Shown in pieces: positions 27,834 through 34,830 of a stretch of 34,830 nucleotides of DNA. Numbering within the stretch: position 1 is the stretch's first letter; every line of letters begins with the position of its first letter. Below the pieces are notes generated by a model, which was not told where the DNA came from, did not search any database, and saw only the letters and a list, made by a program, of their open reading frames with translations. The DNA is from Tritrichomonas foetus. Its lineage: Eukaryota > Parabasalia > Tritrichomonadida > Tritrichomonadidae. The stretch is from positions 1 to 34,830 of the forward strand of contig MLAK01000828.1 of NCBI GenBank assembly GCA_001839685.1, read 5' to 3'. Position numbers and translations under genes: made by a program.

Positions 27834-29111
27834 TTACATTATTGTGCATCCATCAGACGTTTGGTAATGATAAGATTCATCGTCACTGTCTTCATCATAT
27901 GCTTCATTTCGTGTTTCTTGATAAGTCTTCTTCGAGTTTAGAAATTCTGATATGTCAGCTTCTTCTGTCGTGACTTCAAAAACATTTTCACTTTCTAAAT
28001 CAACATTCAATTCTTTTGGTGGAAAAGTTTTATTGAGTGCGTCTGCAAAATCAGGTGTGATTGCATCTGATTGTGGGAAAATTACAGAAAATTGTACAAA
28101 AAGATTTCCACGTCGACTGATATTCTCTTTAGAAGGCATTCCTTCATTTTCAATCGTTAATACCGTGTGATCATTAATTACAAAATTTTCGGGTCCTTTG
28201 AGAATTAATGTTCTACCGTCTAAATGAATGATAGGGAATGCTATTTCTCCTAAAAGTGCCTGTGATAGAGTAATTTCCTTTTTTATATATAAATCATTTT
28301 TTTTCCTATGGAAAAGTTCATGTTCCTTTTCACAGAGTAGAACAATCACATCGCCTGTATCTGCTCCAGGAACTTCATCAGATTCGCCTTTAAAGATTTG
28401 TTCATCTCCATTTTTCATTCCCGGCAAAATATGAACTTCTAAAATTTTACTTTCATTTATGATTTTGTTTCCCTTACATTTTTCGCATTTATCAGATGGT
28501 TTGATAAATTCACCAGTTGATTGGCATTTCGAGCATTCTGTTATTTGTTGAATTATCATAGATCCTCTATGAGTAACATTTTTAACACGACCAGTTCCAT
28601 TACATTGATTACATTTTCCAATATGGCATCCATTTTTAACACCTTTTCCTTTACACTGTTGGCATATTCGTGTTCTATTAATTTGGATTTTTTTAGTAGC
28701 ACCATTATATAAATCTTCAAGTGTGACTTTCATCTTGTATTGAATATCTTCTGTTCGTTGGCGTCTTTGTTGAGAATTATGAAAATCGCCAAAGTCATCA
28801 AATGAACCAAAACCGCCGAAACTGCCAAATGGAAATCCACTCATAAAGCTATGCAAAATATCTTCGGCTGATCCGCTGGCTCCGCTATTCATTCCTTTCA
28901 GTCCAATCTGATCGTATTCGCGTCTCTTGTTTGGGTCTTTTAATATATCATATGCTGCGCTAATTTCTTGAAACTTTTCTGTGGCATTTGGATCGGGGTT
29001 TTTGTCTGGATGGAATTCTCGGGCTTTCTGTTGAAAAGCGCGTTTGATCTCACGATCTGATGCATTTGTGGGGACTCCAAGAACGTCATAAAGTTTGGTA
29101 TCGACAACCAT
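27834..29111 (-). CDS. DNAJA-type Hsp40 co-chaperone, CaaX-ended
   Basis: A 425-residue type A (class I) Hsp40 that delivers substrates to Hsp70 in the cytosol. The J domain lies at 7-68 with HPD at 34-36. A Gly/Phe region follows (GFPFGSFGGFGSF, about 92-104), then the zinc-binding region with eight cysteines (150/153, 167/170, 193/196, 209/212). The first two CxxCxGxG repeats are complete, while the third (CSKCQSTG) and fourth (CEKCKGNK) have lost glycines. Then come the C-terminal peptide-binding domains. The last four residues are CTIM, a CaaX box with Met that suits farnesyltransferase, as in Ydj1 and DNAJA1, which anchors the protein to the ER or other membranes. An acidic stretch (DEDSDDE) precedes it. 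Length and order are standard for DNAJA1/Ydj1. The stop reads TAAA. Confidence 0.93.
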   Translation of the reverse strand: MVVDTKLYDVLGVPTNASDREIKRAFQQKAREFHPDKNPDPNATEKFQEISAAYDILKDPNKRREYDQIGLKGMNSGASGSAEDILHSFMSGFPFGSFGGFGSFDDFGDFHNSQQRRQRTEDIQYKMKVTLEDLYNGATKKIQINRTRICQQCKGKGVKNGCHIGKCNQCNGTGRVKNVTHRGSMIIQQITECSKCQSTGEFIKPSDKCEKCKGNKIINESKILEVHILPGMKNGDEQIFKGESDEVPGADTGDVIVLLCEKEHELFHRKKNDLYIKKEITLSQALLGEIAFPIIHLDGRTLILKGPENFVINDHTVLTIENEGMPSKENISRRGNLFVQFSVIFPQSDAITPDFADALNKTFPPKELNVDLESENVFEVTTEEADISEFLNSKKTYQETRNEAYDEDSDDESYHYQTSDGCTIM

Positions 29112-29488
29112 TTAAGAAAATCTCGATTTCCAATGACTAAATTTCTTCTTAATCTGAAATATTCAATTTTTTCATAGTTATTTTGTTCGGCCACTTTAAC
29201 CGCAAAAACATTATTTATCAAAGTTGTGGAAAATCAATCTCCCTTTTCTAATTTTTGATGGCGTTTTTAAGTAGAATATATTATACCTCTATATTACAAT
29301 CTAACTTGAAAAACACTTCGACCAATTCTCATAATTGGAATTTCTGGCTTAACTTTTGGTCGTAATGCAACATATAATCATTATCCCAATATGATACAGT
29401 TTTTTTTTAATTTATTTTTTTTTAACAAAAAATAAAAAACATGAAAAATATTTCTATGATATAAAATCAAACATGAGTTAAAATTAAT
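29112..29488. other. Intergenic between DNAJ and RRM genes
   Basis: 377 bases; promoter side of the DNAJ gene (TCATTGGA on minus) and the 3' flank of the RRM gene, with A/T runs around 29400-29440. Nothing else seen. Confidence 0.6.
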
Positions 29489-30685
29489 TTAATACCAAAC
29501 ATATGCAGGTCTGCATCTAATATTAAGATTCCTGAGGAATTTCAAAGCCTCGAGTGCTGTTTCATGATCTTTAAAACTTAAAAAGCCGCGCTTCATATGC
29601 TCGTATCCGTTCAGCTTCACTGGATAATCAACAGCAGCTGTTAATGCATTAATTCCGTTTTCTTTAAGATATTCATTTAATTCAGAATCTGTTTTGATAT
29701 CTTCCATTGTTTGTGGGAATCTTACGTAAAATGCGTCATAGTTTTCCTCATCGGTTTGCTGAGAAAGTGCGCCAGATGAATCTGGAAGTTGAAGTAAAAT
29801 TGGTTTATTTCGTATGATTGGTGGATTGGCCATAAGTCTTCTACAAGCAGATTCGTCACTAAAAAGCATTCTTCCATTTCCTTTTGATTGATTGTTTCCT
29901 CTTGTAAACAATTGGAGAAATAGAATATTTCCGTATTCTGAAAAAATGCTCATTAATTCAACAGCTGTTACACTTTCATCAACATGGTAAAAATATAGCA
30001 AAAATTCACGATTGCCTGGTGTCATCATTTCACTTAGAGTTGATGGTAATCCTGGTGACTCATTCGTTAAAGAAGCTGTTAAAGTTGTTAAAGAAGCTGT
30101 TAAAGTTGATGAAAGTGTGCGAGAAAGTGAATTCACCCGATTGACAAGATTCGAAGCACTTTTTCCATTGCCGGCTGGCACGACTATGTTTGAATCCTCC
30201 CGATCGATGACATCAAAACCAGAAGCTTTTGGCTGGTATGACGGGACTTTGGTTTGCTTGGATGTCTCTTCATCAACTGAAAACGGCTTTGGCTGGAATG
30301 GCGAATATGGATTATCTGGCTGAGTAAAAACAGGAATTTCTCTTCCATCATCTTCAAAATCAACTGGATCTGGATTAAAATCTGGTATTTGATGTTTATT
30401 TGAATCTTCTTCAGTATTAATTTTGTTTTGAATGTTTGGCGGCGGCTTGAAATCTATTTTGGGCGGGTTTGGATTTGTGGGTGTAATTTTGGGTGGTGAA
30501 AAAAGAGGAAGTTCTAATCTTTGATTAACTGCATAATTGGCATTATTCCCTGTTTGATTTTCCGTTTGATTTGTTTGTTGATTTGATGTTTGATGAGTTT
30601 GTTTTTTTGCATTTTGTCGTTTTGCAGGTGGAGGGGGTTGAGACTTCAACATTTGATATTTGTAGTCAAAATTGAATATGACCAT
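29489..30685 (-). CDS. Two-RRM RNA-binding protein with disordered N-terminus
   Basis: A 398-residue protein. Residues 1-225 are low-complexity: QPPPPAKRQ, then Gln/Asn/Thr-rich, then many prolines, and a tandem 7-residue repeat TLTASLT (194-200 and 201-207). Residues about 227-300 and 317-398 look like two RNA recognition motifs. The first has FLLYFYHVD, a helix, and SKGNGRMLFSDESACRRLM, in which KGNGRMLF stands for RNP1. The second has YDAFYVRFPQ and MKRGFLSFKDHETALEALKF. No RNP2 aromatic pair is perfect, so RNA affinity may be modest. It probably takes part in mRNA processing or translation; the family cannot be named. A second in-frame Met (residue 12, ATG at 30652) is an alternative start. 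The stop reads TAAA. Confidence 0.7.
   Translation of the reverse strand: MVIFNFDYKYQMLKSQPPPPAKRQNAKKQTHQTSNQQTNQTENQTGNNANYAVNQRLELPLFSPPKITPTNPNPPKIDFKPPPNIQNKINTEEDSNKHQIPDFNPDPVDFEDDGREIPVFTQPDNPYSPFQPKPFSVDEETSKQTKVPSYQPKASGFDVIDREDSNIVVPAGNGKSASNLVNRVNSLSRTLSSTLTASLTTLTASLTNESPGLPSTLSEMMTPGNREFLLYFYHVDESVTAVELMSIFSEYGNILFLQLFTRGNNQSKGNGRMLFSDESACRRLMANPPIIRNKPILLQLPDSSGALSQQTDEENYDAFYVRFPQTMEDIKTDSELNEYLKENGINALTAAVDYPVKLNGYEHMKRGFLSFKDHETALEALKFLRNLNIRCRPAYVWY
30066..30107. repeat. 21-bp tandem duplication in RRM gene
   Basis: GTTAAAGAAGCTGTTAAAGTT occurs twice in a row on plus (starts at 30066 and 30087). On the coding strand it gives the doubled TLTASLT heptapeptide in the disordered part of the RRM protein. 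The copies are identical or nearly so, pointing to recent duplication. Confidence 0.85.
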
Positions 30686-30886
30686 TTATCATCACAAAAG
30701 GATATCATCAAGTCAAGAGATATTTATGTTAACCAAAACTTGTTAACTATACATAAAATCCAAAACAATCGAGATGCCAAAAAAAAGTGGGCTTTCATTG
30801 ATAATAAAAATTGTAAAATCAGATATTTAAAAATTATAATATTTATTCATTATAACTATGTTCCATAACTAAATAAAAAGTGAATC

Positions 30887-33064
30887 TTATTGATTAACAG
30901 ATTTCATTGCGTTAACAGCTAATTCGAATCCACTTTCAGCTGATTTCTTCATATATTTAATTGCTTCTTCTTCATTTTGTTTTACACCTTCACCTGCAGC
31001 GTAAAGAATTGCAATGTTGTATTGACAGACAGCATCACCTAAATCAGCACCTTTCTTATAAATTTTTGCAGCTTCTTCGATACTCTTTTCAACACCAATT
31101 CCATTTTGAAGGAAATATCCATAATTTGCCATAGCTTGAACTGATCCAAGATCGCAAGCCTTCTTAAATAATTTAGCTGCTTCTTTTTCATCTTTTGTGA
31201 CGAATTGACCATCTTTTAAGAATTCTGCATAAGCGACAATTGCATCTGTATAATTCTGCTCGGCTGCCATTTTGATATATTCAATTCCTTTTTTAGTATC
31301 AACCTTTGTTCCAATACCTTGTAGGTAGTGTGCGCCGAGTCTGAACTGTGAACTAGCATGTCCTAAATCAGCAGCCATTTTGAAGTATTTTGTTGATTCT
31401 TCAAGATTTTTCTTTCCATCTATTCCAAGATACAACCAATTTGCATATTGGAACATTGCTTCAAAGTGACGATCATCTGCAGCTTTCTTCATATAATTTA
31501 ATGCTTCTTTCATATTCTTTTCAACTCCATTTCCAGAATACAAAAGAAGTGCATAGTTGAAACAAGCACCATTGTTATTCAAATCTGCTGCTTTCTTGAA
31601 TAGCTTGGCACCTTCTGTTTTATCTTTTGACATGATTGTAACTGCATAATCATTCAAAGCCATTGGATAATTTTTGTCTGCTGCCATCTTAAGATATTTC
31701 TCTTTTTCTGTTGCATCTACAGCGAATCTTGTATACAAATATTGTGATTCGGCATCACCTGCATCAGCTGCCAATTTCAAATATTTGCTTGATTCTTCCA
31801 TTTTGTTGATTTTTTCGAGGTATTGCGAATAAGAAACATAAGCATCAATTGTTTTATGTTCTTCAGCAGCTTTCTTTAAATACTTCTCTGCTTCTTCTTC
31901 GCTTTGTTTAGTGCCAATTCCATTCATTGCCATGATTCCATATGCCACCATTGATTCTACAATGTTGTGATCAGCACTTTTCTTGAAATACTCAGCAGCT
32001 TTGGCTTCATCCTTTTCACAACCAACACCATTATAAAGCATTGTTGCAACTTTATGAATGGCTGGCACGAAATCAAGATCGGCTGATTTCCTCATGAATC
32101 GATAACCATCTTTCTCATCTCTTTCAACACCTTCTCCTTTCAAAAGAACTACTGCAAAATAGTAACATGCTTGTGGGTTATTTTGAGCTGCTGCAAGACC
32201 GAAAAATCTGGAGGCTTCTTTCAGATTCTTTGGAATACCATCGCCGATATAATTCATCATACCATACATTGCTTGAGCATCCGCATGTTTTTGCTCAGCT
32301 GCTTTGAGAGCATACTTTGCGGCTTCCGCTTTATTAACTTTTGTGCCATTTCCATTATATAATGCAAGTGCATAAAGATAAAGACCGTTTATATCGTCAA
32401 GTTCAGCTGCTTTTTTATAATATTCAGCAGATAGTTCGAGATTTTTATCTGTGCCTTGTCCACTGGCAAGAAAAGTGGCATAAATTGTGCAGGCTTCTGG
32501 ATATCCTTTATCAGCTGACATTTTAATATATTTCATGGCTTCTTTCATATCTTGCTTATATCCTTGCCCAATCTGATAGCAAAAACCTGTATAAAAGAGA
32601 CCTTCTTTGTGTCCTTTATCTGCAGCTTCTTTGAAAAATGGAGCAGAAGCTGCAACATCGGCCTTTACACCATCACCAAACATCAGGCAAAGTCCGTAAG
32701 CGTTGAGGCATTCTGGATCGTGCAAATCTGCTCCTTTCTTGAAATACTTTGCTGCTTCTTCCAGGTTTTTGGTGACTCCATCTTTTCCTTCTAATAAACA
32801 TTTACCATATTGATATATAGCTTGAACGTCACCGGAATCAGCTTTTTGAATCAGTTCTTGTGTTTTCTTATCGATTTGCTGTTTGGGGGCGTCAGATGTT
32901 TTGGTGAAAAAGCGAGAAAACGTTGGTTTTTTATTTGAAGATACTATTTGGTTAATAAAAGATCCTCTGGTTTGGTTGCTTGCTGTAGATACAAGCTTTG
33001 GGGCTTGTAAGAGTGGTTTTGGGCTAGATTTCGAGAGAGCGCCAAATGAAAAATTACGAAGCAT
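30887..33064 (-). CDS. SEL1-repeat protein, 18 repeats, presequence-like N-terminus
   Basis: A 725-residue protein built of 18 consecutive SEL1-type helical repeats (about 36 residues, '..A...YG..L..G.GV.kN..EA.kYfkkAAd.g') from about residue 75 to the end. Repeats 10-12 are shortened to about 29-32 residues. SEL1 repeats bind partner proteins, as in ER-associated degradation (SEL1L/Hrd3) and in many protist signalling scaffolds. The N-terminus MLRNFSFGALSKSSPKPLLQ is basic, Ser-rich and free of acidic residues up to Asp58. It contains RNF, and further on SRFF, reminiscent of hydrogenosomal presequences of trichomonads. There is no hydrophobic signal peptide or membrane span, so it is unlikely to be the ER-membrane SEL1L. 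TCACTTTC lies upstream on the coding strand. Confidence 0.9.
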   Translation of the reverse strand: MLRNFSFGALSKSSPKPLLQAPKLVSTASNQTRGSFINQIVSSNKKPTFSRFFTKTSDAPKQQIDKKTQELIQKADSGDVQAIYQYGKCLLEGKDGVTKNLEEAAKYFKKGADLHDPECLNAYGLCLMFGDGVKADVAASAPFFKEAADKGHKEGLFYTGFCYQIGQGYKQDMKEAMKYIKMSADKGYPEACTIYATFLASGQGTDKNLELSAEYYKKAAELDDINGLYLYALALYNGNGTKVNKAEAAKYALKAAEQKHADAQAMYGMMNYIGDGIPKNLKEASRFFGLAAAQNNPQACYYFAVVLLKGEGVERDEKDGYRFMRKSADLDFVPAIHKVATMLYNGVGCEKDEAKAAEYFKKSADHNIVESMVAYGIMAMNGIGTKQSEEEAEKYLKKAAEEHKTIDAYVSYSQYLEKINKMEESSKYLKLAADAGDAESQYLYTRFAVDATEKEKYLKMAADKNYPMALNDYAVTIMSKDKTEGAKLFKKAADLNNNGACFNYALLLYSGNGVEKNMKEALNYMKKAADDRHFEAMFQYANWLYLGIDGKKNLEESTKYFKMAADLGHASSQFRLGAHYLQGIGTKVDTKKGIEYIKMAAEQNYTDAIVAYAEFLKDGQFVTKDEKEAAKLFKKACDLGSVQAMANYGYFLQNGIGVEKSIEEAAKIYKKGADLGDAVCQYNIAILYAAGEGVKQNEEEAIKYMKKSAESGFELAVNAMKSVNQ

Positions 33065-33421
33065 GATGTGACCTAATCTTTATCGTTATTCAGAATTTTT
33101 AATCTCAAGGTGAAAGTGAATTCAATTCTTTTCCTTTAATTTTAAACAATGCAATCAGAATTTCTCCAAAATGTTTTCAATTTCTGTGACCATTTATAAA
33201 CTTTTGTGAATAACTTTATTTGTTGAAGAATCATTAAATTTCGGCTGATGTGAGGGCTTGAGTGGTCTATAATTTATCATACTCAATCATTTGATATAAT
33301 TATTACATAGAATAGGAATATCCAGAAATATTATGACCAATGATATTCGACGGAAAATTGAAAAATAAAAGACACGAAATAGAAGTGGAAATAAACTCTT
33401 AATCTCAAATTTTATTAAAAA
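33065..33421. other. Intergenic between SEL1 and NYN-like genes
   Basis: 357 bases. Promoter side of the SEL1 gene, with AACGATAAAGATT close to the ATG on the coding strand, and the 3' flank of the small NYN-like gene. No further feature. Confidence 0.6.
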
Positions 33422-33847
33422 TTACTTTGCTCGGCGTGAAATGGGAATAAATTGTAATGATTTTGTCCAGGATGCCTGTGAAAGTGGCCATCCGAGTTTC
33501 TGTGATGTAATTAATGTAGCCTTTGAGTTGTCACTTAATCTGAATGGACGAACAAACGTCTCAAGATCGTCAGTAACTAAAATAATTTTTGAATCTGGTG
33601 TAGATGTAAGAGAGAGGCATACTTCAAGAAAAGCAAACTCGACAGCATCATCACCAACAAACATCTTACTATTTGTCATTCTCATAACTGTTTGAAGTGG
33701 TCCTGGAATCTGCGTATTTGGTGGTTGAAGAATAAGAAGCGATGTTGGTTTGACACCATTTGTAGTATCGACTATAATTTTCCATACATCAAGTGGCTTT
33801 TGGCATTTGGTCCTGCAATCCCAAAGAACGACGATTTCGTTGCTCAT
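33422..33847 (-). CDS. Small NYN/PIN-like protein (hypothetical)
   Basis: A 141-residue protein of one compact alpha/beta domain. It begins IVVLWDCR with Asp10, where NYN/PIN nucleases carry the first metal-binding Asp ('hhhhDxxN'). It continues with a helix, a strand (TSLLILQPP), a DDAVEFAF helix (Asp66/67), and ILVTDDLETFVRPF with Asp93/94, the place of the 'hhSgDxDF' motif. The spacing fits a NYN domain, but the Asn after Asp10 is replaced by Arg, so activity is doubtful. If real it would be an RNA-directed ribonuclease-like or RNA-binding domain. It stands alone and is divergent from the gene at 34014 with a 166-base gap. Upstream on minus, TCATTTAC (33878-33885) is Inr-like. The family call is inference. 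Confidence 0.5.
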   Translation of the reverse strand: MSNEIVVLWDCRTKCQKPLDVWKIIVDTTNGVKPTSLLILQPPNTQIPGPLQTVMRMTNSKMFVGDDAVEFAFLEVCLSLTSTPDSKIILVTDDLETFVRPFRLSDNSKATLITSQKLGWPLSQASWTKSLQFIPISRRAK

Positions 33848-34013
33848 AATATGTTGATGAAAATTAAAATTCTAAACGTAAATGATGTTTCAGGAACGAT
33901 AACTCGTCAAATAATTTAAATAGAGCTTCATGAACGATAGAAATCAGATTAAAAATTACCAGCTTTTTCTGAGATGTGAAAAGTTTTATAAACGTGCATA
34001 ATTTTGTTGAAAA

Positions 34014-34712
34014 ATGTGGTACGAAGAAGAAAACCAATTTGTTAGAGCGCCTACTCCGAAAACATTCGACAGACTTGTCCAACAACTTGAAGATAATGAT
34101 AGTGTTTTATTCGAATCAATTTCTTTGCCGAAATCAAATCCTTCATCAAATCAACCGTCGAATTTACCATCAATTGAAAAGAATGCAGCTGTTTCTCCGC
34201 CTAAGAAAAATACGCCAACAAAGAGATCTTATCAATCAACTCCAAGAGCTCCGCAAACGCCAGATTCGACAAATAGTAATGAAATAGAAGAACTATCTGA
34301 TGATTTTATTGATGATTTTGATGAAGAACCAAAAGATGAAGAAAATTCAGCAATCAGAGATTCAGTTGATACAATGAAAAATATCAATCACGATAATGAA
34401 ATTGAAGAATCACTGGATGAATTGAAAGAAAAACTGAGAAAACTTGAAATTGAAGGTGACAGAAAGTTAGAAATAATTCGTACCAAAGATCAACAAATCT
34501 TAATTCTCCAACATGAATTAGCAGAAGCGCAAGCAAGAGTTAATGGAGAAGGATCTGTTCCATCACGAAGTCAAGAATCAGTTGAATTTTATAAAGGACG
34601 ATTTGAATCAGCCCTTCAAGATCTTGAAAACCTCAAAAAATCACTCAAGAAAGATGGAAAGATAAAAAGAGTCTCTGCACGATCAGCCAGACCAATTACG
34701 CCCAAAATATAA
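34014..34712 (+). CDS. Short coiled-coil hypothetical protein
   Basis: A 232-residue protein without a recognised domain. Residues 1-90 are Ser/Pro/Asn-rich and probably disordered, with several SP/TP sites (APTPK, VSPPKK, TPRAPQTP) typical of proline-directed kinase targets. An acidic stretch (EELSDDFIDDFDEEPKDEE, about 91-109) follows, then a coiled coil at about 130-165 (ESLDELKEKLRKLEIEGDRK) and a further helix to about 215, with a basic end (KRVSARSARP). Divergent from the small NYN-like gene. It may be a cytoskeletal or centrosomal adaptor, but function is unknown. AATAAA follows the stop (near 34725). Confidence 0.75.
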   Translation: MWYEEENQFVRAPTPKTFDRLVQQLEDNDSVLFESISLPKSNPSSNQPSNLPSIEKNAAVSPPKKNTPTKRSYQSTPRAPQTPDSTNSNEIEELSDDFIDDFDEEPKDEENSAIRDSVDTMKNINHDNEIEESLDELKEKLRKLEIEGDRKLEIIRTKDQQILILQHELAEAQARVNGEGSVPSRSQESVEFYKGRFESALQDLENLKKSLKKDGKIKRVSARSARPITPKI

Positions 34713-34762
34713 TCTTTTTTATTTAAATAAAGTTGTCAATAATGATACAGTTTGATCTTCTA

Positions 34763-34830
34763 AATTCCTTTCATATTATTAATTCCTTTCATATGATTAA
34801 TTCCTTTCATATAATTAATTCCTTTCATAT
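34763..34830. repeat. 18-bp tandem repeat at right window edge
   Basis: Four copies (the last cut off by the window end) of AATTCCTTTCATATNATT start at 34763, 34781, 34799 and 34817, varying mainly at one base. The array begins about 50 bases after the stop of the 34014 gene and very likely continues past the window. Confidence 0.93.

Overview
The window looks like a nuclear genome segment from a trichomonad parabasalid (Trichomonas/Tritrichomonas type). This is an inference. The evidence is very AT-rich intergenic DNA, close-packed intronless genes on both strands, ATG starts often preceded by short Inr-like YCATTT/TCTTTA sequences, and a eukaryotic gene set (20S proteasome, Rab, ARL13, CCDC93, Spc25, HIRA domain, V-ATPase proteolipid, DNAJA). 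The set includes families enlarged in trichomonads: long coiled-coil proteins, BTB-like proteins and SEL1-repeat proteins. I see no tRNA, rRNA, CRISPR array, intact transposon or bacterial-type operon.

Layout. Both window ends lie in short tandem repeats that run off the edge (20-bp unit at 1-60, 18-bp unit at 34763-34830), so the window may be a whole contig that broke at repeats. From the left: proteasome alpha-6 (minus); a decayed ubiquitin-specific-protease fragment (minus); a 1100-residue coiled-coil protein (plus); a giant 1867-residue helical-repeat protein resembling Furry/Tao3/Mor2 (plus); a Rab GTPase (minus); a gene-poor stretch with a possible coding relic; CCDC93 (plus) followed by an Spc25-like kinetochore protein (plus); a proline-rich protein with two WH2-like motifs (minus); a 1.5-kb stretch without a gene; ARL13-like GTPase (plus); a BTB-like/tubby-like protein (plus); V-ATPase subunit c (plus). 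Then comes a run of minus-strand genes: an ARM-like protein, a free-standing HIRA C-terminal domain, a DNAJA-type chaperone with a CaaX end, a two-RRM protein, an 18-repeat SEL1 protein with a presequence-like N-terminus, and a small NYN/PIN-like protein. The last of these is divergent from a short coiled-coil protein on plus.

The genes do not form a pathway. Several touch common themes: membrane traffic and endosomes (Rab, CCDC93, V-ATPase), flagellum (ARL13), cytoskeleton and cell shape (Furry-like, WH2-like), mitosis and chromatin (Spc25, HIRA domain), and proteostasis (proteasome, DNAJA, USP relic). Most gene edges are clear. Four annotated starts were moved to the first real ATG (6859, 16912, 19032 and the USP relic at 2211). 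I found no clear new multi-gene system. The most unusual items are the isolated HIRA domain, the ARL13-like GTPase with altered switch residues, the WH2/polyproline protein, the BTB-tubby fusion, the SEL1 protein with a possible organelle presequence, and a repeated upstream element of the form TCAAAA...ATCTTTATACG.
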